Source: Bactericera cockerelli (taxonomy: Eukaryota > Arthropoda > Insecta > Hemiptera > Triozidae). From it: a stretch of DNA of 64,000 nucleotides. The stretch covers positions 17,798,025 to 17,862,024 of the forward strand of contig CM044959.1 of the NCBI GenBank assembly GCA_024516035.1. The letters are read 5' to 3'. Shown here one piece after another: positions 1 through 10,800 of the stretch (positions are counted from its first letter, which is position 1; every line of letters starts with the position of its first letter). A program made the position numbers and the translations under genes. The notes beneath the pieces are model-generated. The model saw nothing but the letters and a program-made list of their open reading frames with translations, was not told where the DNA came from and did not search any database.

Positions 1-230
1 ATTGCCTCAGACGGATAGAAGAACAGTGGAGGAAGTTATATGTTTTAAGACTGCAGCTTGGACAACTTTTTCCCCCCCATATTTTATTAAACAGATTTTC
101 TCTAACTAAATCCGCTCTATTGTCAATTACTTAACTACAAAAATAGTTTGGTTTAGCGAGCGAAAGAAAATTTGTTCTTGGGAAAGTTGATAAAAAAAAG
201 TAGTTATCACAGTGTCAATATTATATTTTA

Positions 231-380
231 GTTGTTATTATTATTATTATTTAACACTTAATTTTGGTAAACTACATGATACATTCTGCAACATAGGACA
301 TAAAAAAAAGAACACAATAGAATATGTAGTGAACCAAGGGCGAGGTTAAAGCCTGTGGCTTTCTCTTCCACCCAACCTCA
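231..380 (-). repeat. (AAT)n-tailed retroposon, variant subfamily
   Basis: Begins with (TTA)n and ends GTGGCTTTCTCTTCCACCCA. Shares GATACATTCTGCAACA and GAACCAAGGGCGAGG with 11160-11298. Confidence 0.65.
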
Positions 381-429
381 TTTTTAGTCCTCGGAGCCTT
401 AGACTAAAAATGATCCGTGTTTTTTTCTT

Positions 430-554
430 AAGTTATCATTATCATATTTGTGTGATTTCACTCAAACTCACGTTGCTAATTTTTTAACGAATTAGGACTC
501 AAACCACCGATCTGTAGGTTAGAAGTCCGCCGCTGTATCGATCAAGCTACTGAG
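430..554 (-). repeat. tRNA-headed SINE, family 1
   Basis: Read on the minus strand it begins CTCAGTAGCTTGATCG and carries a B-box-like motif (GGTTTGAGTCC). The family is described at 21421-21573. The stop codon that would end the last MDP1-like exon by read-through falls at its edge. Confidence 0.75.
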
Positions 555-570
555 AACAATAATAATAAAA

Positions 571-3500
571 TACCTGTGGCAGTATACAGTCTGTGAGGCA
601 GCACCCCGTGTATATTGAACTGGTTGTGCTGGTTCAGGCACAGATTGACCATCTTCATAGTGATCCCCTGGTAGCAGCGCTGGGGGGTGGCCCCTAGCCT
701 GAATGCGTCCCTGCAGGACTGGTAGTTCTCGTCAAAGTAGATCATGTCCCGCAACGGAATCTTACTGCGGTGTGACAAACTGAGGGAGAATAATGGTTAT
801 TTTTTTTTATCATAATTGTCTCATTTACATGATTCTTTTTATTACTATTACTTCCGTCCGTGGTCTGTATGACCATAGATTTTGACATGCACCACTATAA
901 TCTAATAAAAGATAGATAGATAGCTTACTTCCGTAAAATTTCTAAAATTAAAAATCGGTAGTATTGTGTTTCGTTTTTTTCTCTTTAGAATGGGTGGACA
1001 AATGAACGTAACTTAAGTCGTTACATTAATTTATATAAAAAAAAAACCTTAAAAAACTTGAAATTGCAACACGAAAACAAAGTCTTACAAAATTAACCTT
1101 ATTAAAAAAGGACAAATCGAATACATTTTGCTTTGGAGGGAGGATTCATGGGCTCAAACAAATCAATTTTGATAGTTAGAGATCTTCGATTATTTTCCTC
1201 GCTTAACTTTTTAAAAAAAAAAAGAAAAAAAAAAGATGAGTGTTTCACAGCCTTTTTTATTTCGTGGCCATGAAACAGGAGCTACTGTAGACGCTTGTGG
1301 TCTGTGTTGTAGCTTGCATATCCCGTAGTATGCCTGCCTCCCCTTTGATGAGAGAAAAGTGACACAATACATCACATTTCGATACTGGGTCAACATGATA
1401 TATTTTGTGCACCAACCACTCGGTTTTTTTTTATTATTTTTTTAAACATTTTGTATATTAACAATTTTGGATTTTTACAAAGGTTCTTTTCCTAAGCTAA
1501 TGATAAAAGCTTCTAAGAAAAAACAGTTAAGTAATCGATTTTGTCTTTGTACTTGAAGCGGTTTTTTTATTTGAACGAAGCGAACCGAAGCTGACCTGGT
1601 CACTGAAATTCACTTTTTTTTATTTGACCGGACCGACCAGAGTGGACCGACTCGTTCGTTCGGTCATGGCGTTTGGTTCGGTAAGAAGAAGAAGAAGTGG
1701 ATGATTTCAAATGCAAAATGTAAACAAACATCGATATCTTTAATGTAAACAATCCAGAGTTCCAAAAATCATTTTTTTTTTTTATTCTTCAAATTTTGGT
1801 TGACCAGAGCTGACTGTTCGGTCTCGTTCAGGCTTTTCGTTCAATTAAAAAAAAAACCGCTTTTGGATTTCGTATGGTCCCTGTAATCCTGTACGCTTAC
1901 AACTTACTCTTTCAAAAAGTCAATTGTACGACTTACTCTTTCAAAAAGTCAATCGTGTCGCCGTCGTGCTTGAGGTGGTACAGGTCCACGTAGTCTATCA
2001 GGTGAGTCAGGTTGGTGCACTTGAGAAAGCTCTCCACTAGCTCTGGTCTGCGGTCCTTCGCTATGACCGCAGTCTTGACGCCCTTGCTGCGCATGGCGAT
2101 CAGGATCCTCCGCACATCATCGTGCGGCACAAATATGTAGCCGCGGTAGTCAATAGCAGCGGGGAAGTGGCTGAGGGAGGAAACATGGGTTTTATAAGCC
2201 GGGATACCACACTGAGAGCAACATTTTGTTGCGCATGCTCCAATCTTTATTTAGGATCAAATGAGATCGACAACCACTGACTTCGCAACGCTTTGCAACA
2301 CTTCCCATTTGAAGAACGAGACAAATTCTATATCACAAGTCATTACTAAGCGTCGGTTTTCCCTATATTTCACGTACGTAATCCGTGACTTAGCGCCACA
2401 GCGGTATTACAAAAATGTCAATTAATTCTGTCCTTAGACAAAGTGTGTAGGAAAAATGACTATTGATATGTAATTTAGAATCTTTACTTACTCGTAGGGT
2501 GTGAGTGGCGCATAGAACAAATCAGTAGAAAAGTTCGTGAGAGTGTAATCTGAAGAGAAAGCATATCATTGATTAATCCAATGCCTGCTAGAATCTCGAC
2601 ATTAAAAAGAAAAGGTATCATATTTGTGTTAATCAATTTTGTGATATCACAACCACTCAAACTCGCTTTACTAAATCTACGCTGAAACCAGGACTTAAAC
2701 CACCGACCTCCAGGTTACAAGTCGCCCGCCTTATCGATCAAGCTACTGAGGTCGGTAGAACCTCGACATCTAAGCAAGCATCTTTCTGATGTCGCCCATA
2801 TCAATATCAGAATTCTGGTAGGGACGAGGATATGAAACAGAGATGACCTCCCTACTATTTTTTATGCACTACCAATATGGAATCCAAACGGAATTGGGCT
2901 ATGGGAGCAAGCAGAGGGAAGCAACCTAATTTGTTGTGTGCAATTTATAAGGACTGAAAGATTGAGATTTTTACTAAAGAATCAGATTCAGTACACGATT
3001 AGCTTAGTGGCAAGATACTCGCTCGCTATGCGGAAGGTTCGGGCTTTAAGAGACCCCAGACCTGACCAAATTCGTACTAAGAAATTGTTTACAGTTGTTT
3101 GTAAGAGACACCTTCCGATGCGCTCTTGTTGCCCTAGCAACACAATGTGAAATTGTGTCTCTTATTCTCGCCCATCAGAGGGGAGGCATACTACGGGATG
3201 GGCAAGTTTCAATAGACCACAAGTGTTGAAAGTTTTTTTTGGATGGAAGAGATTGCCACAGGCAATAACCAATAACCCCGCCCTTTAGTCAGGACATGTG
3301 TATATATTTTGTGTATTTTTTTTTCTTGTTTATATTATTAATATTGTCAAATTTTACCATTATTTGTCTGTATATAATATGTTCTACTAATAAAGAGTTA
3401 CTAAATAAATAAGTGTCTACAGTGGCTGCAACGTTACTGTGAAATAAAAAAGGCTGTGAAACTTTCATCTCAAAAAATAGGTTCGACACTCACCGAAATC

Positions 3501-6500
3501 AATGACAATCATCTTGGGCGTGTGAACAAGATGGTCCCAGCGCAGAGGTTCATTCGGGTCATCGTCGAGGGTCACCCTCTCTATCGCGAACTCCTCGGAG
3601 CGGGTGAACCTCATAGCCAGCTCCCCGGGTGTGGGGAAGTCGAAAGTGAAGGGTGTGTAGCCGGGCCAGAGGGAGATGAGGGGAATCGTGTGGCGAGCGT
3701 CAATTGAGCGGGACCCTCCTGAGTCGTACTCCGAATTTTCTTTTTTTACTGCATCTAATAGTTTATAATAATAATAATATTAAATCATTTGTTTTATTTT
3801 TCATATTTTTTTTTTATAAAGAGGACCCATTCCAAGCCATTTTTATTTGGCTTCTAAGATGAGTGTTGTTTTTACATATTAGGGGAAAAACATTCAGAAT
3901 TTTATTTTATATTATATTTAATAGTTTATTAAAAAATTGAAGATGATGGATGATATTTAAGATCACAAAATATTTTGTTGTTATATCTAGGAATCAATCG
4001 ACTTTGTTGAAAATTTAGGGCGAAATTAATAGATATATTCTACACTTCAGTGTCGAATTTCCCTATCTTACACAGTACGCAAACCGTGACTTAGCGCCAC
4101 AGAGGTATTACAAAAACGTTTATTAATTCCGCCCTTATTGTTTTAAATACATTGATTTAGGGCGGAATTAATAGACAACATCAATAACAAGTCGTTGGTA
4201 AGTGTCGGTTTTCTCTATCTTACACAGTACCTACGCAAACCGTGACTTAGCGCCACAGAGGTATTACAAAAACGTTTATTAATTCCGCCCTTATTGTTTT
4301 AAATATTTACATTGATTTAGTATTAAATACTTTTCAATGACTTTACATCGTCTTTAACTTCATCTAGATTTTAGAGCTGTCACTTTAGACTGTCTTCATG
4401 TTCAGTCGTCAATTTCCTCATTTAAGTCTTAACCAACTACCTAAGTAAAATTTTAAATGCAGTGGTATCGCTTATTTGCTTCTTTCGCGAAGGAACCCAG
4501 GTTGGAAATGGTGGAAACCCGGAATTTGAAATTTAGGGCGGAATTAATAGACAACAATACAACATCAATAACTTAAGTCGTTGGTAAGTGTCGGTTTTCC
4601 CTATCTTACACAGTACGCAATCCGTGACTTAGCGCCACAGAGGCATTACAAAAACGTCTATTAATTCCGCCCTTAAATTTGGTTGCAAATGTTAGAAAAT
4701 TTCATCCTATCTTTTTGGTTAGGTAGTTACTCATCTGACCATAACAAAACCTACTTTTCGTATCCTCAGAGTCCTTTTCGTCTTCCTCGGTCTTGAGGTA
4801 TTCTTCAATAGAGAGGGTGGTCTTGGCGTGGGCAGAGTCGTAATTCTCCGAGCGGAGGTAGGACAGGTTGCGAGGACCTGGATGTGAAAGGGCAGAAATA
4901 GGAGATTAAATTGGGAACGACTGAATTTGATCAAGCTAAAAAATTAGCCTCAAATAATATTATTGTTGTTGTAACTAGTCTGGCTGGAGACTTTAAACAT
5001 TGAGTACAAGCAGTCTGATTGGGGGACTATCAACAGGGAGTAGACCAGCATTGGCTTGGTTCTGGGGGCCCTTGTCAATTATTAGCCTCCTTGTAAAGAC
5101 AGTGGTTGAACTGCTGATTCATTCCTCCACTGTCTGGCTACCATCTTCACGATGACGCCACCCTGTGATGAACCAGTACGGGCCACGGCTACAGCTGGGG
5201 GAAGTGATGGTCTCCAGTCAAATTTTGTTGGCTAGTCCTGAACAACATAAATATACCTATTATTATGTGCGATCGACCATTGTATCGTAAGAACGTGGGC
5301 TTTTTATAACCCAGTAACCCACTATAACCTTGGGGTAACAACAAGCTATTCTGGTTTGCTAGGGTTGACTATTAGTCTGTTCTCTTTTTATTGTCATCTA
5401 GCGAGACACTGGTGATCTCACTGTTTAACTGTTGTAGGAAAAAAGTCACCCAGTGTCTAAAGGACCTAAAATACGTAAGAATAAAAAAACGGACCTTGAA
5501 ATAACCAACACTTGGGTCCTTTTCCCCTGTGTGGAACTTTACCAAGAGGATAGGTACCTATTCCATTGGCCGTTTGAAACGGAGATTCTAGTATTTTGAT
5601 AGTGGAGTGTTTCTGGAACGTTCTGCTAGTGTATTCAACGTGCCAATGACTACTGTTCGGTATTCATGGCGCTTTAAGACTAACATTGTCGGACTAAAAG
5701 CCAATTCGGGACTTAAAGAGATTCTGGTATTTTGATAGTGGAGTGTTTCTGAAATGGGGGTGTATTCAACGTACCATCGATCTTACTGTTCGCTATTCAT
5801 GCTGCTTTAAGACTAACAGTATCGGACTAAAAGACAATTCTGGACTAAAAGAGATTCTGGTATTTTGATAGTGGAGTGTTTCTGGTACGGTCTGCTGGTG
5901 TATTCAACGTGCCATCGATCTTACAGTTCGCTATTCATGGCGCTTTAAGACTAGCATTATCGGACTAAAAGACAATTCTGGACTAAAAGAGATTCTAGTA
6001 TTTTGATAGTGGAGTGTTTCTGAAACGGGCTATTATTATTATACAACGCTTTATTAGGTATAAAGGGACATTATGTACATACAAATAATTAATTTAACAA
6101 TGAAAAAAATGGAAACAATATATACAATGAAAATGAAAAAGAATAGAAAATATATAAAAACATAAGTCCTAACTAAATGGCGGGTTTATTGCCTATGGCA
6201 ATCTCTTCCACCCAACCCTACTGGTGTATTCAAGGTGCCATCGATCTTGCCGTTCGGTATTCATGGCACTTTAAGTCTATCGGACAAAAAGTCAAAGGAA
6301 TGCTAACTTACCCATCCTTTCCAACATAGTTTCCCGATCTTCAACGTAGGCATCATACACGTCCAGTGTTCTCAGCTCCCGCCCTATATCCTTCATGTAC
6401 GCAGGGACCTCATAGTCGCACGTGGTACTCTCTCCAGAACTCACTCTCACTCTGGTCACACCTAGAGAAAGCACAAACAGTGCCACAAAGCGACCGATAC

Positions 6501-6534
6501 ATCGTCCGCGCGAAGGACTGCCATCATAAAGCAT
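571..6534 (-). CDS. MDP1-like HAD-superfamily phosphatase with signal-like N-terminus (six exons, 3' end open)
   Basis: Exons, in transcript order: 6312-6534, 4755-4877, 3494-3748, 2492-2549, 1937-2170 and 571-779. All junctions are GT-AG and keep one frame for about 367 codons. The start is the Met at 6534. Residues 1-29 are a basic stretch followed by a hydrophobic run (FVALFVLSLGV), which suggests a signal peptide or signal anchor. Residues about 75-190 are a poorly recognised, partly acidic linker. From about 195 the protein resembles magnesium-dependent phosphatase 1: HAD motif I is IDFDYT (Asp199, Asp201) and the metal-binding motif IV is IYFDEN (Asp314, Glu315). The motif II position, usually Ser/Thr, appears to be Ala257. 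MDP1 proteins are normally cytosolic and about 165 residues, so this is longer and probably enters the secretory pathway. I end the last exon at a GT at 570; reading through gives a stop at 542-544 inside a SINE, so a further exon probably lies outside the window. The family call is good; substrate and activity are unknown. Confidence 0.75.
1232..1395 (-). repeat. SINE family 3, body
   Basis: Shares GATGAGTGTTTCACAGCC, GAAACAGGAGCTACTGTAG and CCCGTAGTATGCCT with 14118-14270 and 37245-37534. The tRNA-like head is missing. Confidence 0.75.
2321..2433 (+). mobile_element. PIF/Harbinger-like MITE, decayed left end
   Basis: Shares the interior (TCGGTTTTCCCTAT, GTGACTTAGCGCCACAG) and the right end of the MITE family described at 4160-4290. 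The left inverted repeat is eroded. TTA follows at 2434-2436. It lies in an intron of the MDP1-like gene. Confidence 0.65.
2612..2756 (-). repeat. tRNA-headed SINE, family 1
   Basis: Near full-length copy, including the ATATCACAA body and a tail of ACACAAATATGATA, in an MDP1-like intron. Confidence 0.8.
2998..3475 (+). repeat. SINE family 3, full-length, split by an (AAT)n retroposon
   Basis: Head from GATTAGCTTAGTGGC with a B-box-like GGTTCGGGC; body runs to the CCACAAGTGT at 3217-3226, is interrupted by 3227-3410, and resumes with AAGTGTCTACAG to end near 3475. AAGTGT (3221-3226, 3411-3416) is the target duplication of the inserted element. It lies in an MDP1-like intron next to exon 3. 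Confidence 0.8.
3227..3410 (+). repeat. (AAT)n-tailed retroposon with target duplication
   Basis: 184 bp: 5' part GGAAGAGATTGCCACAGGC and CCCCGCCCTTTAGT, T-rich middle, 3' end AATAAAGAGTTACTAAATAA. AAGTGT flanks it on both sides. Reference for the family. Confidence 0.82.
4018..4134 (+). mobile_element. PIF/Harbinger-like MITE copy
   Basis: Ends GGGCGAAATTAATAG and TTAATTCCGCCC, flanked by TTA at 4015-4017 and 4135-4137. Its right half and the following 20 bp are repeated at 4225-4321 as part of a local duplication. Confidence 0.8.
4160..4290 (+). mobile_element. PIF/Harbinger-like MITE, reference copy
   Basis: A 131-bp element with inverted ends (GGGCGGAATTAATAGAC left; GTTTATTAATTCCGCCC right) and TTA on both sides (4157-4159, 4291-4293). 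A 3-bp TTA/TAA duplication is characteristic of PIF/Harbinger transposons. There is no coding capacity. The conserved interior contains GTGACTTAGCGCCACAGAGG. At least eight copies occur in the window. Confidence 0.82.
4536..4672 (+). mobile_element. PIF/Harbinger-like MITE copy
   Basis: 137 bp, both ends intact, TTA at 4533-4535 and 4673-4675. It is the third copy within 700 bp in the same intron of the MDP1-like gene. Confidence 0.82.
4962..5425 (+). repeat. Composite dispersed repeat (GTTGTTGTAACTAGTCTGGC family)
   Basis: Shares GTGATGGTCTCCAG, GTTGGCTAGTCCTGAAC and TCATCTAGCGAGACA blocks with 39552-39835 and 26352-26500, and ATTATTAGCCTCC / CACTGTCTGGCTACCATC with 61565-61740 (inverted). 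Class unknown. Confidence 0.6.
5582..6298. repeat. Minisatellite, period about 136 bp
   Basis: Units start with GAGATTCT at 5582, 5718, 5851 and 5989 (spacing 136, 133, 138). Each has TATTTTGATAGTGGAGTG, GTGTATTCAACGTGCC and CGGACTAAAAG. The fourth unit is split by a retroposon (6030-6222) and finishes at about 6298, 14 bp below exon 1 of the MDP1-like gene. Confidence 0.88.
6030..6222 (-). repeat. (AAT)n-tailed retroposon in a minisatellite
   Basis: Reverse copy from ATTATTATTATACAACGC to TTCCACCCAACCC, interrupting the 136-bp tandem repeat. Confidence 0.78.
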
Positions 6535-7410
6535 GGCTTGCTTTTGTCGACGGCGAATACAAATTGATTCTTTTTCCTCAAATCAGGAAAAAGTCAAACC
6601 GTAGTGACTCTTTCACCTGTCATGTTGACACTGGAGTTGAATTTCAGATGGAGTTGATTGATAGTGTGCGGTCGAGGTGTAGACAGGAATTTGGCGTTGT
6701 TTGTTCTAATGTATGAATTGCACATCAGCACAGTGCTTGATGTATTCAATTAAAAATTTAGTCGATTTTGATTTTTTGTTGGTGAAAAAGTATTTTGATT
6801 AAAACATGTCACATGTCATTGCGACAGGAGAATTTGATAAAAGAGAGTCAAGAGCTCAATTGTGCTTTGATTAAAATAAACGTGAATTTGGAAACATGCA
6901 TGAATAAATACAAATCACAGATTGACCCATCCATTTGGAAGATCGGGAAGGTGAAATAAAAATACAAGATGAAATTACACTTTAGCTTTGCACTAAATTG
7001 GGATTAAAACTTCCATTTTCTACAATAGTTAACATTAATAATTTCTTCTTCACATTTATTGCTTTCCCGTTACATTATCTAAGCTTGGCATTATTAGCTA
7101 ATTTTGACATGAATTGAATTACCACAGTTTTATTTTGCAAATTCAACAAGAGGAACGAGTATATTATTGTTAACCATTGATTGTGATCTCAAAATAGATT
7201 GTATCATTTCTTCCTCATGAGTTCCACAAGTTAGATTCTGGGCTTAATAGCTTTACTTATGAAGCTTTGCCCTAATAATATTTTCTATTATTATTATTAT
7301 TATTAGATACCCGATTTAGATCATAGAACCAACAACACTAGGTATTGAAGAAATTGAATACCCACTATTATCTGTACCACTAAAATTATTATTTGTGACT
7401 CAATAAAACT

Positions 7411-7498
7411 GACCTCAGTAGCTCGATAGATAAGGCGGTGGATTCATAACCTGGAGGTCGGTGGTTTGAATTTGAATCCCAAGTCAAGAAAATATTTA
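7411..7498 (+). repeat. tRNA-headed SINE, family 1, truncated
   Basis: Head only; the copy breaks off where an (AAT)n-tailed retroposon begins at 7499. Confidence 0.7.
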
Positions 7499-7697
7499 GT
7501 ATTATTATTATTATTAAACACTTCATTAGATATGAAGACATAAACCTACTTACAATACAAATAATTATTATAACAATGAAAAAAATGGAAACAATATATA
7601 CAAATAAAAAGGAAAAAGAAAAGAAAAATATATATGAACATATGTCCTAACTACAGGGCGGGGTTATTGCCTATGGCAATCTCTTCCACCCATCCCT
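7499..7697 (-). repeat. (AAT)n-tailed retroposon
   Basis: Reverse copy with GGGCGGGGTTATTGCC and CAATCTCTTCCACCCATCCC, directly after a truncated family 1 SINE and 190 bp below the DPH7 stop. Confidence 0.78.
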
Positions 7698-7891
7698 TGT
7701 AAGGCAAGTTTTAGTAATATTGATAAATCACGATTGAGATCTACACATGATAACTTGTAAGTGAAACATAATCCCTTTAACAGTAGAAACCTATCGCGAC
7801 GGACACCATGATTTCCGATCTTCAATGATTCTGACAAAGGAGATCAAATCAATTTTTTTTTCTCTTTTCTCTGAAAAAATAATCAAAACTT

Positions 7892-10800
7892 TCAGATTTT
7901 CATCTCTGCTAAAGATCTGGAGCCCTCATTTTCGAGTAGCGATAAATTGATGAGATGATTGTAGAAAGAACACGTGACCACATAGGACGGGTTGCCATAG
8001 CAACTGTCTACACCATAGGCTATGTCCCCGTGTTCATGATAGTGCAGCAAAGACTGGGCGGACGCATCTTCTGTCGGTTTGTCGAGGTCCGGACGGCTGC
8101 TTTCTCCTAGTCTGTGGAACCCATTGTACATGGTCGCCGTCAGAATGCTGCCGTCTGGTTGGTGCTTGATACGCCACACTCCCCCGCCGACGTGGGTGCG
8201 GGATTTTTCATATTTCAAGTTGCGATCGTCCCACAGACGAACATACTCGTCGTAGCTGAAATGAAAATATTGAAAACTATGAATTGGATATTATTACTAC
8301 TATATCATGCTTTATTAGAAAGACATATAACTACAATATTTACAAAATAAAATCGTCTGAAAATTAATAAGAGTTGAAATTATTTGAAAGTAAATAATAA
8401 AGAAGAAAATAATATTGTCCTAACTAAAGGGCGCGGTTATTGCCTGCGGCAATCTTTTCCACCGAACCCTAGGATATCTGATATTACGTATTTTATCTTA
8501 CTTTACAAAGGGTGAAAATTTAAAATAAAAGGTTGTGATTACTTCTTGCTTACCCATGTGTGATCTAGAATGCAAGTGGGTCGATTATGATCATATTTTT
8601 GAAATATTTTACTGACCGGAACCAGCATTTTTTGTCGGGGAATATGCTATCGACTTTAGAATGACATAACTTCAGCAATAGAATTCGTGGAACCAGAATG
8701 TAATGTACATTGTCTTACCTTCCAGTGGCTATCGTGTGTTGCTCGAAGGGATTGCACTGGATGCTGGTAACCCCCGCATCGTGTCCCCTCATCGTTCTAA
8801 CAGGACTAGACTGTCTGGAGTCATAGACCTTCATGAGACAATCGTCCCCACCTGAGAATAACATATCAGGATACACATACATAATTAAAATATTTCTATG
8901 CAAGCATCGATAAAGCGTACGCAAATTAATTTACTGTCTGGAAATTGTTACAATTCGTTAACGCCTTTAAACTTCTAATAGGTTGTACGAGACTGTGTGT
9001 TATTTGAATCTTCATTCGCTGCAAAATGACAAACCAGCTACCCACATTAACCTCACACATCCTGGGCTGGGGTGTATACGAGGTTTGGCTTTTAAGTTCG
9101 TAGACGCGAGCCGCCACGCAAAAGCTGTCCAAGCTAGGAAGATATGATAAACATATTTAGACAGCTTCAAGTCTTGTGTTTTCATTGATAGCTGTCACAT
9201 GTCTGTACTGTAATTAGTTCTGTTCTGACAGCCCGAAGCGCAAGACAACTTTTTTAATTTTGCCGGAATTATGGTTGATACAAACGTTGAGCAACGAGTG
9301 ATTTTTGAATTTTACGTAAAACATGCTGGTGAAACATTTTCTTTGTTAAAGACAGTGTACCAGGAGTCATTTTTGAAAAGATCAACGCTTTATAAGTGGT
9401 TTAAACGGTTTCAAGATGGTCAGGAAGATGTTGAGGACGATCCACGTCCTGGTCGCCCCCAAAGCTCAAAAACTGACGAAAACATTGAAAAAATTGGTGT
9501 AATGATTCGTTCTGACCGTAGATTAACTCTTAGACTAATGGCTGATTCACTTAAAATTAATAAAGAATGTGTGAGACAAATTTTGCACGAAAATTTCAAC
9601 ATGACAAATGTTTGCGCAAAAATGGTGCCATGCGCCAGCACACAGTGCCTTCTCCGTGAAGACGTTCGCCAAGTACAACATCCCAGTGTTGGAACACCCT
9701 CCTTACTTACCCGACCTGGCCCCGTGCGACTTTTACTTATTCCCAAAAATCAAATCTGCCCTGAAAGGTACCAGATTTGACAGCGTAGATGCCGTTAAGA
9801 AAAAACCGGCAAAAGTCTTGAAAGGCCTCACACAAAATGACCTCCACCACTGTACCGATCAATGGAAAATTTGCTTAGAACTCTGTAGGGATAGAGGAGG
9901 GGAGTACATTGAAGGGGATAATTACTAAAGTTGGGTAAGTTGAACACACATCGTTTTATGGGAAGTGTCTACGAACTTAATAGCCAAACCTCGTATAGCC
10001 AGCATCACGAGTTTTCGAATTTGAATGGTCACCCAACTAATTCCTGTCCTTACTGCACGTTGCTTGACTTCAGTGACCAAATAATTAAAAATGGGTTTCA
10101 GATTTTCATCCTGTTGAATGGTGAAAATAATCATCTACAGGGTGTCCCGTATACAGATGCAAATATTTTAAGGGTAGGTTCAGCCCACCGTGGACTATCA
10201 TATGACCAAAACTTGCAGTGGGGCATTTTGCTTCGTTAAAGAGTTATGGCCAAATCCCTGTTTTTCCCACAGGTCTAGAGATCACTTGGATCGATGCACG
10301 TTTTTAAAGAAATGATAGCCAGTAAGTAATTTTTGACTTCATGTATGGATAGTCATGCATATTTCCCTTGAAATGCAGTTAGTTGCATAAAAAAATATTG
10401 AAAGACCACAGAGATATTTAATCATAAGTTCAATACTTTTCTAAAATTTGATTTTTCCCTGTTTTCCCTTTCGTGAATTTAGAGTACTTCTACAATTGCA
10501 ATTCTGCGTATCACTAGTTAAAAAAATACCCTATTATGTTTAGTTTTATAAAAAAGAAAGCTCCTTTATATTACTTTAAAGATCATGGAACGCAGTACAC
10601 ACAAAGCTCAAAAAACACTTCTGAATCATGATGGAAAATTCAAAGTTGGCTGAATTTTAACAGAATTGGCGCGTAATTTGAGGCACAAATATACTGCTCT
10701 GGGATGTTTAACAGAGGGAAATTGATCATTCACAGTGGTCGGTCGGTGTGAACTTTTATGTGAATGGGGTTACGGAATCACAGGGTTATCATGAGGAAAA

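Larger units (their letters stand above)
9003..10083 (-). repeat. 5S-rRNA-derived SINE split by mariner
   Basis: Tail at 9003-9074 (ACAAACCAGCTACCCACATT), head part at 9998-10083 (CCAGCATCACGAG and AATTTGAATGGTCACCCAAC). Removing the mariner and one TA joins them as in the intact copy at 45606-45846. Confidence 0.82.

Noticed and set aside
6366..6716. A 116-codon plus-strand frame
   Set aside because: Its left half is antisense to exon 1 of the MDP1-like gene, which has the better evidence.
9420..9746. A 108-codon minus-strand frame
   Set aside because: Antisense shadow of the mariner transposase.
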